The position numbers and the translations under genes are program-made. From Aquabacterium sp. (GTDB taxonomy: Bacteria; Pseudomonadota; Gammaproteobacteria; Burkholderiales; Burkholderiaceae_C): a stretch of DNA of 61,535 nt. Under the pieces are notes generated by a model that saw only the letters and a list, made by a program, of their open reading frames with translations, was not told the DNA's origin and did not search any database. Position 1 is the first letter of the stretch; each line of letters opens with the position of its first letter. The stretch lies in NCBI RefSeq assembly GCF_016234775.1, contig NZ_JACRAH010000046.1, positions 1 to 61,535 on the forward strand, read 5' to 3'. Positions 35,499 through 44,551 of the stretch are shown here, piece after piece.

Positions 35499-36963
35499 GG
35501 CTGGTTCTCCTCTTGAAGCGGGGCCAGTCGAAGCGGAAGCAGGCGCCGCGGCCATCACGGACGGGGGATTGCACGTCGATGCGCCCGCCATGCACTTCGA
35601 CCAGGCGTTTGGTCAACGCCAGACCGATGCCAGAACCTCCTCTCTCGGAAGAGGTCAGTGTCTGAAACAGCTTGAAGATACGGGCCTTGGCCTGTTCGGG
35701 CACGCCGGGGCCATCGTCTTCCACTTCGATGCGGCAATGCACATCGTCGATGCTGGCTCGCACGGTGATGCGGCCATGTGGCCGATCGTGGTGCTTGAGT
35801 ACATTGCTCAGCAGGTTGCGCAATACGGTTTCCAGCGGCACCCGGGCGGTCTGCAGTGGCGGCACATCCAGATCCAACTGCACCGTGAAGCCTGGCGGTG
35901 GTGGTTGCAGTTCCAGGATGCCCTTGACCAGGCCTTGCAGGTCTACCTGGCTGAACTCGGTGGCGGCGCGGCCGGCGCGTGCGTAGCGCAGGAGGTCGTC
36001 AATCAGACGGTCCATGCGTTGAATGCGATGGGTCACGCGTTGCAGGTTGCGCGTCACGTCGGCCGGTATGTTGTCGCCCAGATCGGTGCCGATCCACTCG
36101 ACCAGATCGGCGATGCCGCGCAAGGGCGAGCGCAGATCGTGTGAAGCTACGTAGGTGAACTCCTGCAGATCGGCGTTGACCTGCCGCAGCTCCAGCTCCA
36201 GGCGCTTGCGGATGCTGATGTCGCTGATCACGACCAGGGTGGACAGCTGCCGGTTCCAGCGCACGCGGCTCAGTCCGATCTCAACTGGCAGTTCGGTGCC
36301 ATCGGCATGCAGGGCTGTGAGGTCTCGGCCCTGGCCCATCATGCGGGCCTCGCCGGTCTGGATGTAGCCCTGCATCAGGGCGCCATGTCGGTGGCGGTAG
36401 CGCTCGGGCAGCAGCATCTCCAGTGGCTGCCCGGCCAGCGCCGCACGGTTGTGGCCCAGTGATTCGGCCAGCACGCGGTTGGCCATGACGATGCGCCCCA
36501 GGTCATCGACGATGAGTTGGCCATAAGGCGAGGCATCGAACATGCCTCTGAATGCCGATTCCAGCCCGAGGCGCTCGCTGATGTCCACCACCGAAGCCAG
36601 CACCAGCAGGCCTTGCGCGGCAGGCAGCGGGTTGAGGCCGATCTCGACGGGAAAGTCATGCCCGTCGGCATGCCGTGCAAACAGAACGCGCCCTGCACCC
36701 ATGGGCCGGGGCTCGGGATGCGCCATGAAGCTGTCGCGCAGGCCGGCGTGTTCGGCGCGCAGCGGGCTGGGCAGCAAGGCGTCTACGGACGTGCCTGCCA
36801 GGGACTCTACGGTGCAGCCAAACATCCGGGCCAGGGCCTCGTTGGCCGCCACGATGATGCCGGTCTTGTCGACCAGCACAAAGCCATTGGGAGCCGCATT
36901 GAACGCACGGGCCAGCAGATCAGGCGAGGGGCCTGCTGCGGGCTCGACGGAAGTGGTGACCAT
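35485..36963 (-). CDS. PAS-PAS sensor histidine kinase
   Basis: A soluble sensor kinase. The 492-residue protein has two PAS domains (about 15-130 and 135-255), a dimerisation/phosphoacceptor domain with YVASHDLRSPLRG (His275) and a HATPase with GSGIGLALTKRLVEVHGG. The HDLRSPL H-box and the downstream Rcp1-like receiver recall bacteriophytochrome kinase families, but there is no GAF/PHY chromophore module. It is the first gene of the three-gene phosphorelay. The signal is unknown; soluble PAS domains suggest redox or a small ligand. Confidence 0.94.
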   Translation of the reverse strand: MVTTSVEPAAGPSPDLLARAFNAAPNGFVLVDKTGIIVAANEALARMFGCTVESLAGTSVDALLPSPLRAEHAGLRDSFMAHPEPRPMGAGRVLFARHADGHDFPVEIGLNPLPAAQGLLVLASVVDISERLGLESAFRGMFDASPYGQLIVDDLGRIVMANRVLAESLGHNRAALAGQPLEMLLPERYRHRHGALMQGYIQTGEARMMGQGRDLTALHADGTELPVEIGLSRVRWNRQLSTLVVISDISIRKRLELELRQVNADLQEFTYVASHDLRSPLRGIADLVEWIGTDLGDNIPADVTRNLQRVTHRIQRMDRLIDDLLRYARAGRAATEFSQVDLQGLVKGILELQPPPPGFTVQLDLDVPPLQTARVPLETVLRNLLSNVLKHHDRPHGRITVRASIDDVHCRIEVEDDGPGVPEQAKARIFKLFQTLTSSERGGSGIGLALTKRLVEVHGGRIDVQSPVRDGRGACFRFDWPRFKRRTSHDQV

Positions 36964-37093
36964 GACGCCCTCATTTATTCGCGATGGGGCGCTTGGCCAC
37001 CCCTGCCTTGAGGAGCATCAGTGTTGATGGTCGGCAGCAGAAGTCAATCGACAACCATGTTGCCAGCGGTGGCAAAGCACCGGGGCAAGGGAC

Positions 37094-38623
37094 TCAGTGC
37101 TGGCAGGTTTGCCTGACAGCATGCTCCCAATTGCCCATCAATTCAGCGGCGCGATCGCGCGACAGTGTGGGATAGAAAGTACGGTCGGCCTGCCACAAAC
37201 GGGCGATCGTGGCCGTGTCGGCATACACGCCCGTCGACAATCCAGCGAGGTAGGCGGCACCCAGCGCGGTGGTCTCGATCACTTGTGGGCGCACCACGGG
37301 GATGCCCAGCAGATCCGCCTGGAACTGCATCAGCAGGTTGTTGACGCAGGCGCCGCCGTCCACGCGCAACTCGCTGACGGGGCGACCGCCCGCGGCCACG
37401 GCGTCACGGCTCATGGCCTGCAACAGGGCGGCACTCTGGAAGGCAATCGACTCCAGTGCAGCGCGCGCGATGTGGGCCACCGTGCTGCCTCGTGTCAGGC
37501 CGACGATGGCACCGCGCGCGTCACTTTGCCAGTAAGGTGCGCCCAGACCCGTGAAGGCCGGCACGAACATCACGCCACCCGAATCGGGCACGCTCTCGGC
37601 CAGGGATTGCACTTCGCTGGCGGCCTTGATGGCATGCAGGCCGTCGCGCAGCCATTGCACCACCGCGCCACCGATGAACACGCTGCCTTCCAGCGCATAG
37701 GCGCGTTGATCGGGCAGTTGCGCCGCAGCCGTACTCAGCAGGCCATTGGCCGAGGTGCGCACTTCGTTGCCGGTGTGCATGAGCATGAAGCAGCCGGTGC
37801 CATAGGTGTTCTTGGCCAGGCCGGCCTCAAAGCCTGCTTGCCCGAACAGGGCCGCCTGTTGATCACCCGCGATGCCGCCTACTGGCAGCGCAGGCAGACC
37901 GGGTATGGCGCTGGCATCCGGCCCCCACACCGTGGGTGCGGCTTCGCCAAACAGGTGGCTCGATGGCTTGACTTCGGGCAGCACCTCGCGTGGGATGCGC
38001 ATCAGCTTGAGCAGGTCGTCATCCCAGTCATTGGTGTGGATGTTGAACAGCATGGTGCGCGAGGCATTGCTCACATCGGTGGCGTGCACGCGCCCGCCGG
38101 TCAGGTTCCACAGCAGCCAGGTGTCCACGGTGCCGAAAGCCAGTTCGCCACGCTCGGCCGCTTCGCGTGCGCCGTCCACGTTGTCCAGCAGCCATTGCAG
38201 TTTGCTGCCTGAGAAGTAGGGGTCGATGACCAAGCCGGTCTTGGCGCGGATGCTGTCACCCAGGCCTTGCTCGCGCCATTGCGCGCATTGCGTTTCGGTG
38301 CGGCGGTCCTGCCAGACGATGGCGCGGTGCACGGGCTGGCCGGTCTGGCGGTGCCACAGCAGGGTGGTCTCGCGCTGGTTGGTGATGCCGATGCCCTTGA
38401 GCTGGCGCAGATCGTGGCCTGCCTGATGCAGCTGCGCCATGGCCGCATGCGCCGTGTCGCGCTGCGTGGTCCACAGTTCCAGCGGATCGTGCTCCACCCA
38501 GCCCGGTTGCGGGTAGTGCTGGCGGATCTCAAGCTGGGCACTGGCCAGGATGCGGCCATGCTCGTCAAACACCACACTGCGCGAACTGGATGTGCCCTGA
38601 TCCAGGGCCAGGATGAATGCCAT
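37094..38623 (-). CDS. glpK: Glycerol kinase
   Basis: It phosphorylates glycerol to sn-glycerol-3-phosphate with ATP. The 509-residue FGGY-family protein begins [20 protein letters not shown], and has [26 protein letters not shown] and the C-terminal [20 protein letters not shown]. It lies downstream of glpR on the same strand, 45 bases apart. No glycerol facilitator gene is in the window. Confidence 0.97.
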   Translation of the reverse strand: MAFILALDQGTSSSRSVVFDEHGRILASAQLEIRQHYPQPGWVEHDPLELWTTQRDTAHAAMAQLHQAGHDLRQLKGIGITNQRETTLLWHRQTGQPVHRAIVWQDRRTETQCAQWREQGLGDSIRAKTGLVIDPYFSGSKLQWLLDNVDGAREAAERGELAFGTVDTWLLWNLTGGRVHATDVSNASRTMLFNIHTNDWDDDLLKLMRIPREVLPEVKPSSHLFGEAAPTVWGPDASAIPGLPALPVGGIAGDQQAALFGQAGFEAGLAKNTYGTGCFMLMHTGNEVRTSANGLLSTAAAQLPDQRAYALEGSVFIGGAVVQWLRDGLHAIKAASEVQSLAESVPDSGGVMFVPAFTGLGAPYWQSDARGAIVGLTRGSTVAHIARAALESIAFQSAALLQAMSRDAVAAGGRPVSELRVDGGACVNNLLMQFQADLLGIPVVRPQVIETTALGAAYLAGLSTGVYADTATIARLWQADRTFYPTLSRDRAAELMGNWEHAVRQTCQH

Positions 38624-38668
38624 CTTGCGTTGCTCTCTTTGTTTCTTGTTGGTGCCTTTGGCGCAGGC

Positions 38669-39451
38669 TCAGGAGGCGATGGTCAGGGCCACGTCCCATT
38701 CCTGCAGCATCTTGGGGTAAGGGGCGGGCGGCAGCGCATCGGTGAACACGCGCTTCATGCTTTGCAGGTGGCCCACCTTGGCCAGTTCGGCCTCGCTGAA
38801 TTTGCTCACGTCGGCCACCAGCCAGGTCTCGCGGGCTTGCTCGACCAGGGTCTGGGCCACCGGCAGTTCGCGCAGATCGCGGTCACGCAGGGTGCCGTCT
38901 TCGTCGATGCCCATGGTGCTCATGATGGTGTAGTCCACCTTGAACTGTTTGAGGAAGGCCACGGTGCTGTCGCCTTCGAGCGCGCTGTCACGCGAGCGCA
39001 GCACGCCGCCGGCTACGTGGACCTTGCAGTTGGGGTGCTCGCTGAGCATGCTGGCCACGTGCAGGTTGTGCGTGATCACGCGCAGGCCGGACTTCTTGAG
39101 CAACTCGCGCGCCACGGCCTCGACGGTGGTGCCGATGCCCATCATGAGCGAGCTGCCATCCGGGATGGCCGCGGCCACCGAGCGCGCGATGCGGCTCTTG
39201 GCTTCAGCGCGCAGCGCCTGACGTTCTTTCCATGCACCCACTTGCGGGGCGATGCGGGGCAGGTTCACGCCGCCGTGAAAGCGTTGCAGCAAGCCGGCAT
39301 CGGCCAGGCGCTGCACATCGCGGCGCACGGTCTGCATGGTCACATCCAGACGCTGGGCCAGTCGCTCGACCGACACGGCGCCGCGCGCCTTCACTTCTTC
39401 AAGCAAGGCAAGCTGGCGCGGATTGGGGCTCCAGTGGGAATCAGGGTTCAT
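38669..39451 (-). CDS. glpR: DeoR-family glycerol-3-phosphate repressor GlpR
   Basis: It represses glp genes until glycerol-3-phosphate binds. The 260-residue protein has a DeoR helix-turn-helix (VERLAQRLDVTMQTVRRDVQ) and a DeoR sensor domain with MGIGTTVEAVARELL and EDGTLRD. ATG 39451 (MNPDSHW) is preferred over the upstream extension. It is divergent from glpD and precedes glpK, so it sits in the regulon it controls. Confidence 0.92.
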   Translation of the reverse strand: MNPDSHWSPNPRQLALLEEVKARGAVSVERLAQRLDVTMQTVRRDVQRLADAGLLQRFHGGVNLPRIAPQVGAWKERQALRAEAKSRIARSVAAAIPDGSSLMMGIGTTVEAVARELLKKSGLRVITHNLHVASMLSEHPNCKVHVAGGVLRSRDSALEGDSTVAFLKQFKVDYTIMSTMGIDEDGTLRDRDLRELPVAQTLVEQARETWLVADVSKFSEAELAKVGHLQSMKRVFTDALPPAPYPKMLQEWDVALTIAS

Positions 39452-39518
39452 ACCAGGTCTCCGTTGATTGTTTTTGCGCAATTTTCCGGGTTATGGAGAG
39501 CGTATACGAAAAAAAACA

Positions 39519-39548
39519 AACACAAAAGAATATAAACGCGCTTGTGTT
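39519..39548. promoter_or_regulatory. AT-rich glpR-glpD intergenic region with inverted repeat, candidate GlpR operator
   Basis: AACACAA (39519-39525) and TTGTGTT (39542-39548) are inverted repeats 16 bases apart inside a strongly AT-rich stretch that begins near 39505 with ACGAAAAAAAACAAA. The ACGAA/AAAC pieces resemble half sites of DeoR-type operators. The location between divergent glpR and glpD is where GlpR should act. Confidence 0.4.
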
Positions 39549-39582
39549 GTACGCTTCGGTGCCGTAAAACACGCACTGTGTC

Positions 39583-41253
39583 ATGAAGGAGTCTAGTTTG
39601 CAGCCCGCAAGCCCCCCATCCCTGCCAAAGTCCGACGATCACACCAGCGAAGCGGACTATCACTGCGACGTGCTGGTGATCGGTGGTGGCATCAATGGCG
39701 TGGGCATTGCCCGCGATCTGGCGGGCCGTGGATGGCGTGTGGTGATGTGTGAGCAGGAAGACCTGGCCAGCCACACCTCCTCGTCGTCCACCAAGCTGAT
39801 CCATGGCGGATTGCGCTATCTGGAATATGGCGAATTCGGGCTGGTGCGCAAGGCGCTGATGGAGCGCGAACTGCTGCTGCGCTCGGCACCGCACATCATG
39901 TGGCCCTTGCGCTTTGTGCTGCCGCACGATGCCTCCATGCGCCCGGCCTGGATGATCCGCCTGGGGCTGTGGCTGTACGACAACCTGGCGCCACGCGAGT
40001 TCCTGCCCGGGTGCGAATCCGTGGCCTTGGCCAAATCGCCTTTGGGCGAGCCGCTCAAACCTGGCTGGACCAAAGGCTTCGTGTATTCCGACGGCTGGGT
40101 GGACGACGCCCGCCTGGTGGCCTTGTGCGCGCTGGATGCGGCCGAGCAAGGCGCGCAGGTGCTGACGCGCACGCGGTGCGAAGCGATACGTGCCCATGCG
40201 GGAGGGTGGCGCGCCACCCTGGCGCATCTGGATCCGAATGTGCAGGTGACCACGCACAAGCTCACGGTGCAGGCGCGCATGGTGGTCAATGCGGCGGGGC
40301 CTTGGGCCGAGCACTTGCTGCGCGACGTGATGGCCGTGCCCACCACCGCAGGCAAGGGCGGCGATGCCAACAAGAAACTGCGCCTGGTCAAGGGCAGCCA
40401 CATCGTGGTGCCGCGCATCTTCAACCACGATCACGCCTATATCTTTCAGGGGCAGGACAAGCGCATCATCTTTGCCATTCCTTACGAACGCGATTTCACC
40501 CTGATCGGCACCACCGATGTCGAGCACAAGGCCGCGCCGGGCCATGTGCAGATCGAGCCGGAAGAGGTGGTCTACCTTTGCACCGAGTTGAGCCGCTATC
40601 TGCGCCGCCCTGTGCAGCCCGGTGATGTGGTGTGGAGCTATGCCGGTGTGCGCCCCCTGCTCGATGATGAAAGCGGCAAGGCCGCGGCCGTCACGCGTGA
40701 CTATCGCCTGCAGACGCAACTCAAGCCCTCGCCCTGGTTGACGGTCTGGGGTGGCAAGCTCACCACCTTCCGCGTGTTGTCGCAGGAGGCTGCTGACGAA
40801 GTCGGCAAGATGCTGGGCGACGAGCGCCACCAGTGGACGGCAGATGCCGTGTTGCCAGGCGGCTTCCTGGGTGACTTGATCGAGGAAACCGGCAACCCGG
40901 TGGCCGACATGGCAGAGTTCCAGACGCGTTTGCGTCGTCGCCATCCCTGGATGGACTTGGGGCTCATGCGCCGCTGGACCCGCGCTTATGGCAGCCGTGT
41001 GCTGCGCCTGCTCGATGGCGTGCGCTCACGCAGTGACCTGGGTGCCGAGATCGCGCCGGATCTGTACGAGGCCGAGCTGTTCTACCTCAAGCGCCATGAG
41101 TGGGCCATGACGGCCGACGATGTGCTGTGGCGCCGCTCCAAGCTGGGCTTGCACTATTCGGCCGAACAGCGTCAGGCTGTGGTCGAATGGTTTGCCGCGC
41201 AAGCCAGCACCGCAGGCGAACAAGGCTTTCACCACAGTGCCTTGAGCCGTTGA
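39583..41253 (+). CDS. glpD: Aerobic glycerol-3-phosphate dehydrogenase
   Basis: A membrane-associated FAD enzyme oxidising glycerol-3-phosphate to DHAP and feeding electrons to quinone. The 556-residue protein has the FAD motif VLVIGGGINGVGIARDLAGR, SSSSTKLIHGGLRYLEYGEF and a C-terminal DAO_C domain. The start is uncertain: ATG 39583 has no upstream ribosome site, but AAGGAG right after it is well spaced for TTG 39598, which would remove five residues. It is transcribed divergently from glpR. Confidence 0.96.
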   Translation: MKESSLQPASPPSLPKSDDHTSEADYHCDVLVIGGGINGVGIARDLAGRGWRVVMCEQEDLASHTSSSSTKLIHGGLRYLEYGEFGLVRKALMERELLLRSAPHIMWPLRFVLPHDASMRPAWMIRLGLWLYDNLAPREFLPGCESVALAKSPLGEPLKPGWTKGFVYSDGWVDDARLVALCALDAAEQGAQVLTRTRCEAIRAHAGGWRATLAHLDPNVQVTTHKLTVQARMVVNAAGPWAEHLLRDVMAVPTTAGKGGDANKKLRLVKGSHIVVPRIFNHDHAYIFQGQDKRIIFAIPYERDFTLIGTTDVEHKAAPGHVQIEPEEVVYLCTELSRYLRRPVQPGDVVWSYAGVRPLLDDESGKAAAVTRDYRLQTQLKPSPWLTVWGGKLTTFRVLSQEAADEVGKMLGDERHQWTADAVLPGGFLGDLIEETGNPVADMAEFQTRLRRRHPWMDLGLMRRWTRAYGSRVLRLLDGVRSRSDLGAEIAPDLYEAELFYLKRHEWAMTADDVLWRRSKLGLHYSAEQRQAVVEWFAAQASTAGEQGFHHSALSR

Positions 41254-41279
41254 TGGGGCGATGTCTCGTCCGTCGCGGC

Positions 41280-41510
41280 TGGTCAGCTTTCGGGTAGCAG
41301 GGTGGCCAGCGCAGTGCGATCCACCACGCTTCCTTCCATGGCCGCAGATGCTTGCTGATGCACTGCCGACTCAAGGCCAGCATCTGCGCCAGCATGGCCT
41401 GGCTGATCTGCAACAGATGCTGATCGGGATCTTCCTGCCCGTCAGCGGTCGAGGACAGCCACAGCAGGGCCATGGCCAGGTCGGCATCCAGTTGCCAGCC
41501 CGATACAGGT
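41280..41510 (-). pseudogene. Remnant of a Crp/Fnr-family regulator (DNA-binding end)
   Basis: The minus strand reads as the C-terminal winged helix of a Crp/Fnr regulator: LDADLAMALLWLSS, then ISQAMLAQMLALSRQCISKH and WKEAWWIALRW. There is no cyclic-nucleotide domain upstream; the homology stops near 41510 where another gene remnant begins on the other strand. After IALRW the frame shifts: the original tail (ATLLPES, stop) is in a different frame. It is a broken fragment, not a functional gene. Confidence 0.6.
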
Positions 41511-41551
41511 GTGTGGGCCACCGCGCAGCTCATGGTGGATGCACGCGTGAA

Positions 41552-42528
41552 GATTTCCAGATCGCCAAAAACGCCAAGTACGATGCCTACCGTGATTCCG
41601 TGGATTTCTACAAGCATTACGAGGCCGATCTGGATCGCGCTGCCGCCTTGGGCGTCAAGGTGTTTCGCATCAGCATCGAATGGGCGCGGGGCGAGCCGCA
41701 ACCTGGCGTGGTGGACCCTGCGGCACTGGCCTTTTATGACGCCGTCATCCAACGCATCGTGAAACTGGGCATGCGGCCCATGCTCACGCTGGACCACTGG
41801 GTCTACCCCGGCTGGATGCTGGACCGTGGCGGTTGGGCCAGTGCCGAGATGCCGGCCAACTGGCTGAGCAACGCCCGACGCCTGGTCGATCGCTATGCGG
41901 GCTACGCGCCGATCAGGATCGCCATCAACGAGCCGACTTTCTATCTGAATAACGAGATTGGCAACGGTGGGTTGAAAGCGCAGGACATCCGGAAGATGAA
42001 CGATGGCATGGTGGCTGTACACAGGGCCATCTATGACTATATTCACGCTCGTCAGCCTGGCTCCGTGGTGTCCAGCAACGTGGCTTACCGAGGCACTGCT
42101 GGACGCGATGTTCTTCAACCGTGTGGCGGACAAGCTCGATTTCATCGGGATCGATTACTACTACGGCATGCCCACCAACGATGGCCAGCCATCGCGCGGA
42201 TGGCCAGCAGCACCACGACGCCTTGCGCGACACGATCTACTGGCTGCAGCGAGCCAAGGCTGATGGTATGAGGATCCTGGGCTACAACTACTGGAGCCTG
42301 ACCGACAACTACGAGTGGGGCAGCTACAAGCCGCGCTTTGGTTTGTACACGGTCAATGTACAGACCGATGTCAACCTGACTCGCGATCCGACCCATGCCG
42401 TGGCCGCATATGCCGGGCTGATCGCCAATCATGGCGTCCCGTTGGACTACAAGCCCAAGGTGGCGCCTCAGGCTTGTTCACTGGTGGCGCCAGCTGCCAG
42501 TTGCTTGCGCCCTGTGCGGGTACGGTAG
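41552..42528 (+). pseudogene. Decayed glycoside hydrolase family 1 (beta-glucosidase-like) gene
   Basis: Three reading frames together spell a GH1 barrel. Frame one gives DSVDFYKHYEADLDRAAALG, FRISIEWARGEPQPG and the acid/base motif INEPTFY (Glu codon at 41930). A shift near 42090 leads to FFNRVADKLDFIGIDYYYG, and a second near 42197 in a CG dinucleotide run leads to HHDALRDTIYWLQRAK and GYNYWSLTDNYEWGSY. The N-terminus is missing, and YYYG runs directly into MPTNDGQPSR, so the ITENG nucleophile segment appears deleted. The frame ends at 42528. Nonfunctional as glycosidase. Confidence 0.8.
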
Positions 42529-42551
42529 GCGCATGGCTGCGGCGTGCTCAG

Positions 42552-43622
42552 TCACGCGTGGGGCGCAGCTTGCTCTTGGCGCCACTGCAGCGGTGAGATA
42601 CCTTTCCAGCGCTTGAAGGCCCGTGTGAAGGCGCTCTGTTCGGAATAGCCCAGCAAGGTGCTGACCTCGGCCAGCGTGAGCCGCTCATCGCGCAGATGCA
42701 GGTCGGCCAGTTGCTGCAAGGCGGCTTCTCGTAAGCCCCTGAAGTTCAGGCCCTGCTCGGCCAGACGCCGGTAGAACACGCGCGGCGAAAGCCGCAGTTC
42801 ATGGGCCACCTGCTCCAGTTCGGGCATGCCATGTGGCGCCAGGTGGGCCACCACACGTTGGGTCATGTCCCCGAGGTTGCCCGTCTGGGGTAGCTGGGCC
42901 ATGGCGGCATCTACCTGCGCTTCCATCAGCTTGAGCAGGGTGGGGTCCGGCTGGCGCAGAGGGGCCGCCAGCGTCTCCAGCGGGATCACCAGCCGCGTGA
43001 GGGCCTGGCCAAAACGCACCGGGCAGCCGAAGTAGCGCGTGTAGGGGCGTGCATCGACGGGAGGCGGGTTCACGAAATCCACGGCGCTCAAAGGCAGGTC
43101 CCGGCCGCACAGGTCGCGGCCGAACTGCACGATGCTGGTGATGCCCGCCTCATCGAACAAAGCGCCGGGCTTGCCATGTGCCGTGCCCCAGCGCAACTCC
43201 AGCTGCCCGTTGATCACCTCATGCTCGATCGGGTTGATGTCGTGCACCAGCCGGTGGTAGCGCTGGATACGCATCAGCGCAGCGCCCAGGTTTTCACAGG
43301 CCAGCAACACATAGCCCAGTGCCCCCAGTTGCGCGGGCTGCATGGCCTGGCCCAGGTGCAGGCCCAGCAGCGGGTCATTGAGGCGCTCGGCGGCCTGGAT
43401 CAGCAGCAGGCAGTAGTCCTGTGCGGGCATGCGGCCGAGGTGCTGCGCACTGTCGAGCTTGTAGCGCCTGGGGATCAGCTCATGTGGCGCCACGCCACGC
43501 GCCTGCAGATAGCCGGCCAGCACGCGCAGAAAGGTCAGCGGGACCATGCCTTGCACCGCGTCTCGCGCATACAGCCGGGCGGGTAGCGGGCTGGTCGGGC
43601 TGGCCTGAGGGGTGGTTGGCAT
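42552..43622 (-). CDS. AraC-family transcriptional regulator (OruR-like)
   Basis: A 356-residue regulator with an N-terminal AraC-type ligand domain (LGLHLGQAMQPAQLGALGYV) and a C-terminal double helix-turn-helix (ELRLSPRVFYRRLAEQG; TLAEVSTLLGYSEQSAFTRA, FKRWKGISPLQWR). It resembles the OruR/ArgR-like group that often controls adjacent lipid or amino-acid catabolism. It is divergent from an SDR gene with an 87-base shared upstream region, so it likely activates that SDR and the following genes. Confidence 0.92.
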   Translation of the reverse strand: MPTTPQASPTSPLPARLYARDAVQGMVPLTFLRVLAGYLQARGVAPHELIPRRYKLDSAQHLGRMPAQDYCLLLIQAAERLNDPLLGLHLGQAMQPAQLGALGYVLLACENLGAALMRIQRYHRLVHDINPIEHEVINGQLELRWGTAHGKPGALFDEAGITSIVQFGRDLCGRDLPLSAVDFVNPPPVDARPYTRYFGCPVRFGQALTRLVIPLETLAAPLRQPDPTLLKLMEAQVDAAMAQLPQTGNLGDMTQRVVAHLAPHGMPELEQVAHELRLSPRVFYRRLAEQGLNFRGLREAALQQLADLHLRDERLTLAEVSTLLGYSEQSAFTRAFKRWKGISPLQWRQEQAAPHA

Positions 43623-43709
43623 GGACGAAATTGTTAAAAAACATGGCCGACGGCGTCAAGACCTGTCAACCCTGTGGCCGTTATGCTGCGCATCAGATCA
43701 GGAGCGTCC

Positions 43710-44516
43710 ATGAGCCAGACCACGAGCATCAACAGCACCAGAAGCATCTTCATCACGGGGGCGGCCGCTGGCATCGGCCGGGCGATTGCCGAGCGGTTCG
43801 CCAAGGCAGGCTGGTTCATCGGGGCGTATGACGTGGACGAGGCCGGCGTGATGGCCTTGCGTGCGCAACTGGGGGCACACCGCTGCCACGCGGGGCGGCT
43901 GGATGTGAGTAATCCTGATGACTGGGCACGTCAGCTGGAAGCCTTCTTCAAGGCCGCCGACGGGCGTCTGGATGTGCTGGTCAACAATGCCGGCGTGGCG
44001 GTGACGAGCTACTTCGAAGAGGCCGAGCTGATTCGCCATCACCGCCTCATCGACATCAACCTCAAGGGCGTGGTCAACGGCTGCCATCTGGCGCTGCCCT
44101 ATCTGCGCCGCACGCCCCAGTCCCGTGTGGTCAACCTGTGCTCGGCATCGGCCCTGTACGGGCAGCCCATGCTGTCTACCTACTCGGCCACCAAGGCGGC
44201 CGTGCGCAGCTTCACCGAGGCGCTGGACATCGAATGGCAACGCTTCGATATCCGTGTGGTGGATGTGCTGCCGCTGTTCGTGAATACGGCCATGGTGGCC
44301 AACGATGTGAGCAAGATGAAGACGGTGCAGACGCTGGGTGTGCGCCTGTCGGCTGATGACATCGCCGCCAGCATCTGGCGACTGGCCCAGGGCGCGCCTG
44401 GCAGCCTGCCCGTGCACACGCCTGTGGGCATGCAGACCAAGCTGTTTTATCTGCTGTCCAAGCTGTCGCCGGACTGGATGAACCGCCTGGTGACGGCCCG
44501 CATGGCCGGGCATTGA
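43710..44516 (+). CDS. Short-chain dehydrogenase/reductase
   Basis: An NAD(P)-dependent oxidoreductase. The 268-residue protein has IFITGAAAGIGRAIAERF, NNAGVAVTSYFEE, the catalytic Ser region NLCSASALYG and YSATKAAVRSFTEAL (Tyr, Lys). ATG 43710 has an AGGAG ribosome site; the frame opens slightly earlier. It is divergent from the AraC regulator and 35 bases before an epimerase gene. The substrate is unknown. Confidence 0.92.
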   Translation: MSQTTSINSTRSIFITGAAAGIGRAIAERFAKAGWFIGAYDVDEAGVMALRAQLGAHRCHAGRLDVSNPDDWARQLEAFFKAADGRLDVLVNNAGVAVTSYFEEAELIRHHRLIDINLKGVVNGCHLALPYLRRTPQSRVVNLCSASALYGQPMLSTYSATKAAVRSFTEALDIEWQRFDIRVVDVLPLFVNTAMVANDVSKMKTVQTLGVRLSADDIAASIWRLAQGAPGSLPVHTPVGMQTKLFYLLSKLSPDWMNRLVTARMAGH

Positions 44517-44551
44517 AGACGCCGACAGCGTGACCGTGAGGTAAGCAAGCC

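Noticed and set aside
41087..42145. 352-codon minus-strand frame spanning glpD's end and the GH1 remnant
   Set aside because: Only its middle resembles a Crp/Fnr tail; the rest is antisense to glpD and GH1, so it is not one gene.
41261..42271. 336-codon plus-strand frame in the same region
   Set aside because: Its first third is antisense to the Crp/Fnr remnant and its end has lost frame; it is part of a pseudogene.
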